From positions 1 through 64,000 of the forward strand of contig CAMJIA010000002.1 of the NCBI GenBank assembly GCA_946405695.1: a stretch of DNA of 64,000 nucleotides, read 5' to 3'. How positions within the stretch are numbered: position 1 is the stretch's first letter; each line of letters opens with the position of its first letter. The position numbers and the translations under genes are program-made. Source of the stretch: an uncultured Prevotellaceae bacterium. GTDB lineage: Bacteria; Bacteroidota; Bacteroidia; Bacteroidales; Bacteroidaceae. The notes under the pieces were generated by a model. The model did no database searches. It saw only the letters and a program-made list of their open reading frames with translations, and was not told the DNA's origin. This document shows positions 7,404-17,825 of the stretch, piece after piece.

Positions 7404-8765
7404 TTACTTGATGGTGACTTTCTGAATGACATAGCCGTTACCAACGACTCCAAGTCCTTGTTCGTTGAGATAGTCGAGGGTGGTAACTTCGTACTCCATC
7501 TTGCCCTCGCCTTCTGACAGACTCTGCTTACAGCCGCCTTCTGCATCCCATTTAACACCTGAATTGATGTCATTCCACCATGATGTGGCAATAGCACCTT
7601 CAGCGCCGCCATCAGCTACGTAATACACGGTGATAACCGTGCCAACCTTGATGCCCAGACTGGGAATATCGTCTTTTCCCCAGGTGATGGCATTCCATGC
7701 GAGTTTCTCCGACGGTCCCTCATAGATAACAGTCTCGGCAGGCTCTTCTATGGTAATCTTCTCAACCACGAAGCCGTTACCAACGACAGCAAATCCTTGC
7801 TCTTCCAGATACTGAGTAGTAGTGACAGTATAGGTCATGACACTCTGTCCCTGGGGCAGACTCTGCTTACAGCCGCCTTCTGCATCCCATTTAACACCTG
7901 AATTGATGTCATTCCACCATGATGTGGCGATAGCACCTTCTGCACCTTCGTCTGCAGTCACATATACGGTAATGATCATACCTGCCTTGATGCCCAGACT
8001 AGGAATATCATCTTTTCCCCAGGTGATGGCACTCCATGCAAGTTTCTCAGAAGGACCTGTATAGATGACCGTTTCACCAGAATACTGAGGATTGGTGTTC
8101 AGCTCAATCTCGCCGGCATCGAAGACATAGCCTTCGGCATCAACCAGTTTCAGTGCGTAGACTCCGTCTGCCAGATCGGGAACGGTATATTCCACACAGT
8201 CCCCTGCCTCGTTATAGGTAGCATCTACGGTTTGAGAACCAATGATAACCTTGGTCACCTTGGAGATGTTCTTACCATGCAGCTGAGCCACAGAACCCTG
8301 CTTGACCAGACGGTCGTGGATGTCCTTGCCTGCTACAGGGTCGTCGTCGCAAAGTGTGACGGAAATCTTGCGGGTACGAGAGGTCTCCTTTCCTTTGGTC
8401 GTTGTGGCAACGATTTTCAAGAGGTGCTCACCTACAGAAAGAGGTCCATAGTCGATGGTCGTTCCCTCAGCCACCTGTACACCATCAATAAGCCATGTGA
8501 CGGTAGTATAGTGGGCAGGTGTAACAATGGCCTCATAGACAAAGTTCTCCTTACGGGTAATTGTTGTCAGAACAGGGGGCTCACCATTTTTCCATTCTTC
8601 GTTGGTTACCAAGTCGGAATTCAGGATGATAGGATAGTCGTCTTCGTTGGCAGTGAAGAAGGGGTCGTCGTCAGAAGAACAACTGCTGAGCATGACACCC
8701 ATGGGAAGAGTGAGCACTGCCATAAGCACAAGGCTCTTAATATGTTGAATCATAGATTTTTTCAT
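7404..8765 (-). CDS. surface glycan-binding lipoprotein with duplicated C-terminal module
   Basis: The 453-residue lipoprotein has a lipobox ending at Cys29 (MLSSC) followed by SSDDDP. Two or more Ig-like or IPT-like beta domains follow to about residue 230. Then come two consecutive modules of about 113 residues (231-343 and 344-453), each starting ETVIY.GPSEKLAW.AITWG and sharing SWWNDINSG and KWDAEGGCKQSL. The Trp-rich motif suits sugar stacking. Its place directly after susD marks it as the SusE/F-like surface binding protein of the locus. At DNA level the two modules share a 72-base identical stretch. The ligand is not readable from sequence; a beta-glucan is inferred from the neighbours. 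Confidence 0.85.
   Translation of the reverse strand: MKKSMIQHIKSLVLMAVLTLPMGVMLSSCSSDDDPFFTANEDDYPIILNSDLVTNEEWKNGEPPVLTTITRKENFVYEAIVTPAHYTTVTWLIDGVQVAEGTTIDYGPLSVGEHLLKIVATTTKGKETSRTRKISVTLCDDDPVAGKDIHDRLVKQGSVAQLHGKNISKVTKVIIGSQTVDATYNEAGDCVEYTVPDLADGVYALKLVDAEGYVFDAGEIELNTNPQYSGETVIYTGPSEKLAWSAITWGKDDIPSLGIKAGMIITVYVTADEGAEGAIATSWWNDINSGVKWDAEGGCKQSLPQGQSVMTYTVTTTQYLEEQGFAVVGNGFVVEKITIEEPAETVIYEGPSEKLAWNAITWGKDDIPSLGIKVGTVITVYYVADGGAEGAIATSWWNDINSGVKWDAEGGCKQSLSEGEGKMEYEVTTLDYLNEQGLGVVGNGYVIQKVTIK
7518..7928. repeat. recent internal duplication in the glycan-binding gene
   Basis: Bases 7518-7589 and 7857-7928 are identical over 72 bases, offset by 339 bases (113 codons). This points to recent duplication or ongoing gene conversion between the two modules. 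Confidence 0.85.
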
Positions 8766-8788
8766 AATGATAAAACGTTTAATGTAAA

Positions 8789-10540
8789 TTACTCAAAATT
8801 ACCATGCTTGACATCCCACCATACTTGCTTGTGCCAGTCGTCCGAACCGCCCAAGCGGTCAATAGCCTCTTGGTAGTTAGCTTTGTTATACTCTGCTTCC
8901 AGGAGTGGATAGTGCAGACGGTCAGGAGTGGAAAGGTCTTTGTCAGGATAGGTGAAACCATCCTGTTTCGGCAATTTAGCACGGTCAACCAGTACTGGAT
9001 AGTCAGAACGGCGCAGGTTTGCCCATGCCTCAGAGGGATTCATCAGGTGCAGGATGTATGCCTGGGTATTGATGGCCTTGCAAGCATTCTCGTTCAGGGC
9101 ATTGCTGTTGGCTATGCTGGTAATATAGGTGCTGATTTCTGCGTCAGTAATTCTCTGAGCTGAAGGCAGGTAGTGAAGGTTCAGCATGCGCATGGCATCC
9201 TTGACACCATTCTCGAAGTGGTCTTTCATATCACCAGGAACATTCCAACCCAGACTCTTGGCCTCTGCCAGCAGGAAGTGAACCTCTGCAGAAGAAATCA
9301 GGAAACCGGGACGGTCGGGTCTCTCAAACTCGATAGACAGCCATGGGAACACCAGACGAACATTGTCGTTAATACCTTCCTGTCCGAAAGGATCGTTAGG
9401 ATAGTCTGCGGCAATCTGTGCCAGAGTGGGGATATCAGATACTGAAGGAATTGAGAGGCCAAGGCTTGACAGCCAGGGGGCGTACCACGATTCACCGACA
9501 CGGGCAGCATGTTCCTCTTGACCCTTACTGTTCAGCCATGCCAGGAACTCGTCAGTAAGGTCTATACTCCACTCGTCGGGCTTGGTGTTCTTACGCTTCA
9601 AGTTGTCATAATGACGGCAGATACGATAGAGACGCGGGTCGTTCATATTCTTCATCAGTTCGAAGAAGGTAGCGCAAATCATAGCAGGAGAACTGTAGTC
9701 CTGTCCGTAGTGAGTCTCACTCAAAGCATTGGCACGGAAGTCCAGTTCCTTTGCTCCGTCATAAAGCGTAAAGGGTACGTCGATGTGGTTGACATAGGCA
9801 TCGAGGTCTGGAGTGTCGATGTAACCACCGTCAGCATTGACAGCTTTCTCAAACTCCTCCTGGGCCTTCTGAGAACCATCTTGGGCACATCTGCCAGAGA
9901 TACGCATGGCAAAACGCATACGCAGGCTGTTGGCATACTTCTTCCATGCTGCGATATTGCCATTGTAGTTCGTCACGTCTCCGCTGATGCGGTCAGTGCC
10001 AGTACCCAACTGGTCTACACAAGCTGCCAGCTCCTCAAAGAACCAGTTATAGATGTCCTCTTGCTTGTCATACTTTGGTGTTGCATTACCAGTGATGAAG
10101 CCGAGGCCTGCTTCTGAACAAGGCACGTCACCATAGGCATCGGTGAGGATGGAAATCATATACACCCTCTGAATACGGAGTGCGGCATTGAGGTTAGGCA
10201 TATTTTCCGTATGATGGATAGCATCCACGAGGTTTTTGATACCTACATTATAGTAACGGTCGAACAGCGAAGCCATGGTGTCATCGTAGTTGTTGCAACC
10301 GGCAAAGTTTGTCACGTTCCAGCCACCGGCAAAGTGCTGGGTGTAACCTGTAATGTAATTACGGTAGGTGTCCATCACCTGGAAGTCACCGTAGGTCTGT
10401 AGCAGGGCTGTGGTCAGCTGCGCGTTGGGATTGATGCTTCCCGACTTGGTGTCATCGGTGTTTACATCCTCCATGTAGCTGTCGCTGCAAGCGGTAAAGG
10501 TCAGTGCTGCGACGGTCAGCAATAAATATATCTTTTTCAT
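8789..10540 (-). CDS. SusD/RagB-like outer membrane lipoprotein
   Basis: The 583-residue lipoprotein (lipobox to Cys18, TFTAC) has the alpha-helical TPR fold of SusD-like proteins. It is of the second Pfam type (SusD-like_2): NPNAQLTTALLQTYGDF near the N-terminus, helical repeats, and a C-terminal NPSEAWANLRRSDYP segment. It caps the SusC channel on the cell surface and binds the oligosaccharide. It lies 15 nt after susC and 23 nt before the surface-binding lipoprotein gene, in the same transcription unit. Confidence 0.93.
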   Translation of the reverse strand: MKKIYLLLTVAALTFTACSDSYMEDVNTDDTKSGSINPNAQLTTALLQTYGDFQVMDTYRNYITGYTQHFAGGWNVTNFAGCNNYDDTMASLFDRYYNVGIKNLVDAIHHTENMPNLNAALRIQRVYMISILTDAYGDVPCSEAGLGFITGNATPKYDKQEDIYNWFFEELAACVDQLGTGTDRISGDVTNYNGNIAAWKKYANSLRMRFAMRISGRCAQDGSQKAQEEFEKAVNADGGYIDTPDLDAYVNHIDVPFTLYDGAKELDFRANALSETHYGQDYSSPAMICATFFELMKNMNDPRLYRICRHYDNLKRKNTKPDEWSIDLTDEFLAWLNSKGQEEHAARVGESWYAPWLSSLGLSIPSVSDIPTLAQIAADYPNDPFGQEGINDNVRLVFPWLSIEFERPDRPGFLISSAEVHFLLAEAKSLGWNVPGDMKDHFENGVKDAMRMLNLHYLPSAQRITDAEISTYITSIANSNALNENACKAINTQAYILHLMNPSEAWANLRRSDYPVLVDRAKLPKQDGFTYPDKDLSTPDRLHYPLLEAEYNKANYQEAIDRLGGSDDWHKQVWWDVKHGNFE

Positions 10541-10555
10541 AATGTGTTAATGCGA

Positions 10556-13500
10556 TTAGAATTTGACGTTAACATTGAAACCATAGCTGCGGCGTGAAGG
10601 CAGCGAACCATACTCAAGACCCATACCAGAAGTGTTGTAACCAGAGTCAGGATCAATGTTAGGAATGTTCTTCCAGATGATGAACGGGTTGCGGGCCACG
10701 AAGCTGAGGCTCAGGCTCTTCACAATCTTCAGCTTGCTAAGTAACTTCTCAGGGAAGGTGTAGCCGAAGGTAATCTCACGACACTTCACGTAAGAGTTGT
10801 CGTAAATGAACATGCTGGGTGCATAGCTGGCACAATGACCCCAGTAGTCTTCCGGATTGATGACAATGTCGTTAGGACGGTAGGTGCCATCACCATTGTC
10901 AATAACACCTGGGGCAATGAAACCTTCCATCTTGCCAGCGGCACGCCACTGATCTTGTGTCATACCTGCTGCATTGCGCATTTCTTCAGAACGATACCAT
11001 TCCTCACGTCCTTCCAGTGTCTCCTTAGCCTTACCGGTTTCGTATGCTGAACGCATAGACATAGAGAAGATATCAGCACCAACCTTCACGTCGAAGCCTG
11101 CTGAGAGCTTGAAGTTCTTATAGGTAAAGGTAGAGTAGAAACCACCTGTCCAGTCCCAAGAGGCATTGCCAAGAACATGGAGCTTGTCGTCCACCTCGGG
11201 AAGTCCCGTTTCTGCATTGATGATAACCTGACCGTCAGCGGTACGCTTGAAGTCAGAGCCCTTGATGGCACCATAGTTCTCACCGACCTCGGCACCTACA
11301 GTGACGTTACACCATCTAGCCTTTTCTATTTCCAAATAGTCCATACCATCAACGAGTTTATTCACCTTGTTGATGTTCTTCGAGAAGTTCAGACCTGCAT
11401 CCCAGGCAAAACCCTTGTAGTCGAGCACGCGACCATTCAGTGCGATTTCGATACCCTTGTTCTCAATTTCACCAGCGTTAACCAGACGATAGTCGTATCC
11501 GACGGCTGACGTAGAAGGCAGCGTTACAATCTGGTCTTTTGACAACTGGTTGTAGTAGGTCAGGTCTAAGCCGAGGCGGCCATGGAAGAACTTCATCTCC
11601 AAACCTAACTCGAAGGAGTTGGTACGGGTGGGCTTCAAATCAGGATTCGGCTGTACGCTATTGTTGATCATACCGATAGTGTAGCCAGGATAGCTGAACT
11701 TTGTGGTCGTGTAGGTCTGTGCCAGCAGGAAAGGATCAGTATCGCTACCTACCTGAGCGAATGATGCACGAATCTTACCGTAGTTGATGATGTTCTTGTT
11801 CTTCAGGAACTCAGAGAACACAACGCTGGCAGATACAGAGGGATAGACATAGACATTGTTCTTGATAGGCAGGGTTGACGATTTGTCACCACGCAGGGTA
11901 CCTTCCAGATAGTAGGTGTGCAGGTAGCCTACGTTGGCACTACCGTAGATAGAATTGATTTGCTTCTTATAGCTGTTTTCCTGAACACTCTGCTCGGTAT
12001 AGTTCAGAATAGCCACGACGTCGTCCATCAGCTGTTCAGAGCCAGTAAGAATGGTTGACTTGTTATCTACCTTGAAGATGTTTCCACCCAGAGTAGCATT
12101 GAAGTCGAAGTCGCCCCACTGGTTGTTATACAGCGCCAGGATTTCAGCGTTCAGCGTGCGGTTGTTGAAATTATTCTTCTGCAACTGACCTGCAGCGTTA
12201 CTGGGGTCAGTCATAGCCATATAGTTCTGGAAATCCATATTGGTAATATCCGTACCGATGGTTCCCTGCAACTTCAAGTGGTCTGAGATGTTCCATATAG
12301 CCTTGGCAGTCAAACGGAAAACGTCCTTTGCCGACTTGTTGTCATTCTTGTAGAGATCCCAATAGGGGTTCTTGTTGTACTGGTCGTTACCGTTCCAGTT
12401 GGCGTATGTACCGTCTTCGTTCTCGTAGTGCTTCAGCCACTCCTGGTTGTAGGTACCTGCCAGCGTCATCAGGTTCTTACCGATGTTACTCTGAGAGTCG
12501 CTCTGTGCGGGACGGTTCTTCACATCCTCACGAGTGTAGTTGGCGGTGAAGTCGAAGTCCACGGGACCAGCAGCTGTAGTGACACGAAGGTTGAAGTTGT
12601 CACGGCTCATGTGTGAGTTGGGCAGAATATCTTTGTTGCGCATGTCGGTCACAGAGAAACGAATACCAGTCTTACCGGAGTTTACCGACAGAATGGCGGT
12701 GTTCTGGGCCGTGAGACCTGTGCGGAAGAAGTTCGATGTGTTGTCAGGATACATCAGGAACGGGCGCTCCTCGCCATCAAAATAGCGCACCAGACGGTCG
12801 TCGGCCTTGGTACCCCAGCTACTGTTGGTACCAGAAGAGGCTGATACTAACTGCTGACCCTTCCAACCCTGTCCGTAGACTTGCTGGATGTTGTCCCACT
12901 GAGCGTTCTGTACATCGAAGGTCAGCGAACCGTTGTACTCTAAGCCAATCTTGTCTTTCTCTGCCTTCTTGGTGGTGATGAGGATTACACCATGAGAGGC
13001 ACGGCTACCATACAGAGCAGAAGCTGCAGGACCTTTCAGCACGGTCATGTTCTCGATATCATCGGGATTGATAGCAGAGATACCGTCACCGAGGTCGAAA
13101 CCACCGTATGTTCCGGCACTACCGAAATTGGTGTTGTCCAAGGGTACACCGTCAATTACATAGAGGGGCTGGTTATCACCTGTCAGTTCTGTATTACCAC
13201 GAAGCAGTACGCGGGTAGAACCGGCAGCACCGCCAGCGGTATTCTGAACAACCAAACCGGCCACTTTACCAGCCAGGGAGTTCATCACGTTGGTTTCCTT
13301 GGCCTTGGTGAGTTCCTCGCCCTTTACTTCAGAGAGGGCATAACCCAGTGCCTTGCGTTCACGCTTGACACCCAGGGCGGTAACTACAACCTCGCTCAGC
13401 TGGGTCTTGTCTTCGTCCAGGACAACTTTCATGTCCTTCTGAGCCTTTACGCTCTTGGTGGCATAGCCGACGTAACTGATCTCAAGGATGTCACCAACCT

Positions 13501-13735
13501 TACACTTCAATTTGAAATGACCTTCAAAGTCGGTCACTGTTCCATTGTTGGTACCTGCAACCTTGACGGTAGCTCCAATCAATGGACCATTGGCATCTTC
13601 AACCGTACCAGAGATAATCTGGTCGACTGGAGTTTCTGCCAGTTCTGCACGTGTGCTCTTTTCAGCAGAGGCCGAAAGCGGGAAGCACAGCATGCCTGCA
13701 CTTAGCAGACAGAGAAGCATTTTTGTTTTCTTCAT
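10556..13735 (-). CDS. SusC/RagA TonB-linked outer membrane transporter
   Basis: The product is 1059 residues from the ATG at 13735, chosen because MKKTKMLLCLLSAGMLCF gives a clean signal peptide; the longer reading frame upstream has none. A carboxypeptidase-regulatory-like domain follows (ISGTVEDANGPLIGATVKV..), then the TonB box region LSEVVVTALG, the plug domain (PLYVIDGVPLDNTNFG, INPDDIENMTVLKG, ALYGSRASHGVILITTKK) and a long beta barrel ending in NVNVKF. With the SusD partner it imports oligosaccharides through the outer membrane using TonB energy. No promoter box is seen in front, so it is probably transcribed from the promoter before the GH5 genes. Confidence 0.95.
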   Translation of the reverse strand: MKKTKMLLCLLSAGMLCFPLSASAEKSTRAELAETPVDQIISGTVEDANGPLIGATVKVAGTNNGTVTDFEGHFKLKCKVGDILEISYVGYATKSVKAQKDMKVVLDEDKTQLSEVVVTALGVKRERKALGYALSEVKGEELTKAKETNVMNSLAGKVAGLVVQNTAGGAAGSTRVLLRGNTELTGDNQPLYVIDGVPLDNTNFGSAGTYGGFDLGDGISAINPDDIENMTVLKGPAASALYGSRASHGVILITTKKAEKDKIGLEYNGSLTFDVQNAQWDNIQQVYGQGWKGQQLVSASSGTNSSWGTKADDRLVRYFDGEERPFLMYPDNTSNFFRTGLTAQNTAILSVNSGKTGIRFSVTDMRNKDILPNSHMSRDNFNLRVTTAAGPVDFDFTANYTREDVKNRPAQSDSQSNIGKNLMTLAGTYNQEWLKHYENEDGTYANWNGNDQYNKNPYWDLYKNDNKSAKDVFRLTAKAIWNISDHLKLQGTIGTDITNMDFQNYMAMTDPSNAAGQLQKNNFNNRTLNAEILALYNNQWGDFDFNATLGGNIFKVDNKSTILTGSEQLMDDVVAILNYTEQSVQENSYKKQINSIYGSANVGYLHTYYLEGTLRGDKSSTLPIKNNVYVYPSVSASVVFSEFLKNKNIINYGKIRASFAQVGSDTDPFLLAQTYTTTKFSYPGYTIGMINNSVQPNPDLKPTRTNSFELGLEMKFFHGRLGLDLTYYNQLSKDQIVTLPSTSAVGYDYRLVNAGEIENKGIEIALNGRVLDYKGFAWDAGLNFSKNINKVNKLVDGMDYLEIEKARWCNVTVGAEVGENYGAIKGSDFKRTADGQVIINAETGLPEVDDKLHVLGNASWDWTGGFYSTFTYKNFKLSAGFDVKVGADIFSMSMRSAYETGKAKETLEGREEWYRSEEMRNAAGMTQDQWRAAGKMEGFIAPGVIDNGDGTYRPNDIVINPEDYWGHCASYAPSMFIYDNSYVKCREITFGYTFPEKLLSKLKIVKSLSLSFVARNPFIIWKNIPNIDPDSGYNTSGMGLEYGSLPSRRSYGFNVNVKF

Positions 13736-13778
13736 TTTGTTATTAATTTGAGTTATGTTAGGATAATAATTAGTACTA

Positions 13779-15119
13779 TTATTTCTTGAGTGGATAGATG
13801 TATAACAGGCCGAGCATGAGGGCTGCAATGATTGCCGGGAAGATGGAGAAGAGCAACCATATCATCTGGTTGACAGCTTCAGCATCGGTGATGGTAATCA
13901 CTGTCTGGCCTGCGGCATCAGTACCAGAGATGAATCCTGAGAAGCCCAGGAACAGGGCTACCAGCGAACCACTAATGGCTGTGCCGAACTTCATGGCCAT
14001 GGTGCCGGATGAGAAGATGACGCCTGTGGAAGACGTGCCGTTCTTCTCAGTGGCATAGTCGGCCACATCGGCATACATAGACCAAAGCAGTGGCGAATAG
14101 ATACCAATACCAGTGGAGGTGAGGATGACAACAGCCACAAGTACCCAGATATAGGCGGGATCCATGGGTACGAAGAAGAACGCCACGCTGGTGACAATGC
14201 AGATAACTGCTGCCCACATGAAGGCCTTGCGCTTTGAACCTACCCACTTGGTAAAGACGGGTGACACACCACCAAAGATCATGCATGTCAATTCACCGAA
14301 GGTCATGAAGACCGTGTAATTGATAATCAGACCAGAAACAGTGACGTCTCCATGCATGCAGTATTCAAAGAGGTAACCAGCCACCGCATAGCGGAAACCA
14401 TTGAAGAAGTTCATGCAGATGCCGATGAGCGTCAGGATAACCCACGGACCGTTCTTGAAGAGGTCGGCAAAGGGCTTGAACGAGAACTTCTCAGCGCGGA
14501 TAGGCTTCAAACGTTCTTTTGTCAATAGGCCACAGGCCAGTGTGCCTGCGGCAGCGAGGACTCCAAAGAAGGCACCAAGTACAGCATACTGGTGCTGGTC
14601 AGTTCCACCAACTAGTTTCTGCAAGTAAGGAAAGCTGAGTAGGGTGATGAAGCCCATGGCATAGGCTCCCACCATGCGGAACGACGAGAACTGGTTTTTC
14701 TCGTTGTCGTCATCGGTCATCACGCCAAGCAGCGATCCGTAAGGCACATTGACAGCCGTATATACCACCATCATCAGCAGGTAGAGTGTGTAAGCCCATA
14801 TGCGCTTGCCCATAGGCCCGAACTCTGGTGTGTAGAGTAGGAGCGCAAAGATGAGGCCAAACGGAATGGCACCATAGATGAGCCAAGGACGATAGGTTCC
14901 CCAACGGCTCTGTGTACGGTCGGCCAGCATACCCATCATCGGGTCAGTAACCACGTCGAACATACGGGCTATCAACATCAGGGTTGCCGTGTCGGCCACA
15001 GTCAGACCGAAGACATTGGTAAAGAACAATGGGAAGGCGATGGACATCACTTTCCAAGTGATGCCACCAGCAGCAGCGTCGCCTACCGCATAGCCAATCT
15101 TTTCTCTTAACTTTGCCAT
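13779..15119 (-). CDS. GPH-type (MelB-like) sugar symporter
   Basis: The product is 446 residues from MAKLREKIGYAVGD, with about twelve hydrophobic segments. The cytoplasmic loop after the second helix has the MelB-family signature (ARMFDVVTDPMMGMLADRTQSRWGTYRPWL). Such symporters move glycosides with Na+ or H+ across the inner membrane. Sitting between the GH94 and susC genes, it probably carries cellobiose or short beta-glucan oligosaccharides from periplasm to cytoplasm, where the phosphorylase acts. An upstream ATG five codons earlier (MINDH) is also possible. Confidence 0.92.
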   Translation of the reverse strand: MAKLREKIGYAVGDAAAGGITWKVMSIAFPLFFTNVFGLTVADTATLMLIARMFDVVTDPMMGMLADRTQSRWGTYRPWLIYGAIPFGLIFALLLYTPEFGPMGKRIWAYTLYLLMMVVYTAVNVPYGSLLGVMTDDDNEKNQFSSFRMVGAYAMGFITLLSFPYLQKLVGGTDQHQYAVLGAFFGVLAAAGTLACGLLTKERLKPIRAEKFSFKPFADLFKNGPWVILTLIGICMNFFNGFRYAVAGYLFEYCMHGDVTVSGLIINYTVFMTFGELTCMIFGGVSPVFTKWVGSKRKAFMWAAVICIVTSVAFFFVPMDPAYIWVLVAVVILTSTGIGIYSPLLWSMYADVADYATEKNGTSSTGVIFSSGTMAMKFGTAISGSLVALFLGFSGFISGTDAAGQTVITITDAEAVNQMIWLLFSIFPAIIAALMLGLLYIYPLKK

Positions 15120-15124
15120 ATGAT

Positions 15125-15152
15125 CATTTATCAATTATCATTTATCAATTAT
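15125..15152. repeat. 14-nt tandem repeat between the symporter and GH94 genes
   Basis: CATTTATCAATTAT occurs twice in tandem with no mismatch, followed by a small perfect hairpin GGCC-GAA-GGCC at 15159-15169 and another CATTT-type stretch. This is AT-rich intergenic microrepeat sequence. Confidence 0.8.
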
Positions 15153-15199
15153 CAGTTAGGCCGAAGGCCGCATCATTTGTCATTTAGGGAAAAGCCCGC

Positions 15200-17764
15200 T
15201 TACATGATAACTTCCACAGTGTGCTTACCGGGTGTTGCGGTGATGACGCAGCCCTCGACGGGTGAACCGTCGAGCACAATGCTCTTCACACCGCTCTCCT
15301 TGCCATCAGGGTTCTTCACTGTGATGTCGAACTCTGCATCGCGCAGCACACGGTGTACAGTATACTCCTTGAGCGTTGACGGGATGCAAGGATCAATCTC
15401 GATACCGTCATAGGTTGGCTTGATACCCAGGATATACTGTGTAATGGTAATCCAGTTCCAGGCGGCTGTACCTGTGAGCCACGAGTTCTTACCCTCACCA
15501 GGCTTGGCGGCATCCTTACCAGCCACCATCTGACAGTAGACATAGGGCTCTACCTTATGCAGCTGCTGGTCTTTGATCCATGCCGGACAAATCTTGGTAT
15601 AGTGTTCCCAGGCATCGTTGCCACGACGGGCTACCGTCTCACCAATGATGACCCATGGGTTGTTATGGCAGAAGATACCGGCATTCTCCTTGTATCCTGC
15701 GGGATAGCTGGAGATCTCACCCATCTCTACATAGTAGCGGGTGAAGGCGGGGTTGTTAAGCACCATACCGTGCTCGCAGTCGAGATACTTCTTGCAAGAA
15801 TCGAGAGCTTTCTCCACCATGCCGTCCTCGAGTCCGATACCGGCCATGGTGCAGAAGCCCTGACTCTCGATGAAGATCTTACCCTCTTCACATTCCTTAC
15901 TACCAATCTTATTACCATAAAAATCATATGCACGCAAATACCAGTCACCGTCCCAGCCATGCTTCTTCACGGCCTCAACCATAGCGTCGATGCACTTCTG
16001 GGCACGTTGAGCCTCCGAAGTAAAATTGAAAGATTGAAGAGTTGAAGAATTGAAGTTCTTACTCAATTCCTCTACTTCAATTTTTCCATTTTTCAATTCT
16101 TCAATTTTACGGCAAAGCTCTACATACTGCTTGCCTGTCAAGACGAAGAGACCGGCAATCATCAGTGACTCGGCTTTACTACCCACGCTATTGTTCTCAG
16201 TGGTCTGGAACGACTCGTTGGGATCCCATGAGAAGCAGTTCAGGTTCAGACAGTCGTTCCAGTCGGCACGACCGATGAGTGGCAACATGTGAGGACCAAG
16301 GTTCTCTACCACGTGGTTGAACGAGATGCGCAGGTGTTCGAAGAGCGACACCTCGCTACCGGGCTGGTTGTCCCAGGGTACCTGCTCGTCGAGGATAGAG
16401 AAGTCCCCCGTTTCCTTAACGTATGCCACGGTACCGAAGATGAGCCAGCAGGGGTCATCGTTGAAACCACCACCGATATCGTTGTTGCCACGCTTGGTGA
16501 GTGGCTGGTACTGGTGGTAGCAGCCACCGTCGGGGAACTGCGTAGAGGCAATATCGATAATGCGCTGACGAGCACGGCTTGGAATCTGGTGTACGAAACC
16601 TACCAGATCCTGGTTGCTGTCGCGGAATCCCATGCCACGACCCACACCGCTCTCGAAGAACGATGCCGAGCGAGAGAAGCAGAACGTGATCATGCACTGA
16701 TACTGGTTCCAGATGTTGACCATACGGTTCATGCGCTCGTCGTCGCTCTTGACAGTGAACTTCGACAGCAGCTCGTCCCACAACTGACACAGCTCAGCGA
16801 AGGCTGCATCGACTGCCTCTACTGTTGAGAAGCGCTCAATGACAGCATGAGCTTTCTCCTTATTAATAATAGTATGGTCGAGAGTGCCCAGAGAGGTGAT
16901 GAGGTTACCCTCGGGAGAACCCTCGGGAGTAGTGGTGAACTTCTCTTCCTGCTCGTTCTCTACGTAGCCCAGCACGAAGATGAAGTCATTCTGCTCGCCT
17001 GGCTGCAACGTCACCTCTTTATAATGAGAGGCAATGGGACTCCAGCCGTGAGCCAGTGAGTTGGCAGGTTTGCCAGCCATCACACACTGTGGATTAGAGA
17101 AGTCGTTATACAATCCGATGAAGGTCTCGCGGTCAGTGTCATAGCCGTCAGTCTTAGCATTGGTCAGGGCGTAGTAGGCATAGTGGTTGCGACGCTCCTT
17201 ATATTCCGTCTTGTGGTAGATGGTAGAGCCGTTCTCTATCTCCACCTCACCGGTAGACCAGTTGCGCTGGAAGTTCTCCATGTCCGTAGCGGCATTCCAA
17301 AGACACCACTCCGTGAACGAGAAGAGCTTCAGCGTCTTCACCTCCTTAGAAGTGTTCTTCAGTGTCAGCTTCTGCACCTCTGCCCATGTGTGCAGAGGAA
17401 CGAAGAAAAGCACAGAAGCCTCTACACCGTTCTTGCTACCCGTAATACGGGTGTAGTTCATGCCGTGACGGCACTCATAGTTGTCCAGAGGTGTCTTGCA
17501 TGGCTTCCAGCCTGGATTCCAGACAGTACCACCATCATTGATATAGAAGTAGCGGCCACCTGCGTCCATGGGTACACCATTGTAGCGGTAACGTGTGATG
17601 CGGCGGAACTTAGCGTCTTTGTAGAAGTCGTAACCACCGGCAGTATTTGAAATCAGACCGAAGAAGTCCTCGTTGCCTAAGTAGTTAATCCAAGGGAACG
17701 GTGTTGCTGGATTGGTGATGACGTACTCGCGGTTTTTATCGTCGAAATTTCCAAATGTTTGCAT
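15200..17764 (-). CDS. GH94 cellobiose phosphorylase-like enzyme
   Basis: The 854-residue cytosolic enzyme (no signal peptide) has the GH94 layout: an N-terminal beta-sandwich ([26 protein letters not shown]-like GGYDFYKDA), a helical linker, and an (alpha/alpha)6 barrel with the catalytic region [11 protein letters not shown] (499-507; the Asp at 504 is the likely general acid). Family members split cellobiose or related beta-glucosides with phosphate to give glucose 1-phosphate. It is some 30-40 residues longer than common cellobiose phosphorylases because of a low-complexity insert at about 552-581, rich in Lys/Glu/Asn/Phe and built from AT-rich repeat DNA. Substrate by context is cellobiose or cello-oligosaccharides; a cellodextrin or laminaribiose phosphorylase cannot be excluded. 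Confidence 0.92.
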   Translation of the reverse strand: MQTFGNFDDKNREYVITNPATPFPWINYLGNEDFFGLISNTAGGYDFYKDAKFRRITRYRYNGVPMDAGGRYFYINDGGTVWNPGWKPCKTPLDNYECRHGMNYTRITGSKNGVEASVLFFVPLHTWAEVQKLTLKNTSKEVKTLKLFSFTEWCLWNAATDMENFQRNWSTGEVEIENGSTIYHKTEYKERRNHYAYYALTNAKTDGYDTDRETFIGLYNDFSNPQCVMAGKPANSLAHGWSPIASHYKEVTLQPGEQNDFIFVLGYVENEQEEKFTTTPEGSPEGNLITSLGTLDHTIINKEKAHAVIERFSTVEAVDAAFAELCQLWDELLSKFTVKSDDERMNRMVNIWNQYQCMITFCFSRSASFFESGVGRGMGFRDSNQDLVGFVHQIPSRARQRIIDIASTQFPDGGCYHQYQPLTKRGNNDIGGGFNDDPCWLIFGTVAYVKETGDFSILDEQVPWDNQPGSEVSLFEHLRISFNHVVENLGPHMLPLIGRADWNDCLNLNCFSWDPNESFQTTENNSVGSKAESLMIAGLFVLTGKQYVELCRKIEELKNGKIEVEELSKNFNSSTLQSFNFTSEAQRAQKCIDAMVEAVKKHGWDGDWYLRAYDFYGNKIGSKECEEGKIFIESQGFCTMAGIGLEDGMVEKALDSCKKYLDCEHGMVLNNPAFTRYYVEMGEISSYPAGYKENAGIFCHNNPWVIIGETVARRGNDAWEHYTKICPAWIKDQQLHKVEPYVYCQMVAGKDAAKPGEGKNSWLTGTAAWNWITITQYILGIKPTYDGIEIDPCIPSTLKEYTVHRVLRDAEFDITVKNPDGKESGVKSIVLDGSPVEGCVITATPGKHTVEVIM
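16022..16110. repeat. AT-rich inverted/tandem microrepeat inside the GH94 gene
   Basis: About 90 bases made of ATTGAAGA and TTCAATTCTTCAA words form an imperfect inverted repeat, in frame and strikingly AT-rich against the surrounding GC-balanced gene. It encodes residues about 552-581 ([15 protein letters not shown] and onwards). Confidence 0.75.
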
Positions 17765-17825
17765 AGTGTTATTCTTTTCTTCGTTATGTCATTATAACGT
17801 TATTACGTAATTTCGATATTTCGTG

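Noticed and set aside
8232..8876. 214-codon plus-strand frame opposite the binding lipoprotein and the end of susD
   Set aside because: It crosses two supported genes and has no recognisable domain.
12992..13705. 237-codon plus-strand frame opposite susC
   Set aside because: It lies over the conserved plug and N-terminal domain of SusC and shows no family motif.
13736..13828. Extension of SusC by 31 residues upstream
   Set aside because: The extra residues are polar and Cys/Asn-rich and would place the signal peptide in the interior; the ATG at 13735 begins a normal signal peptide.
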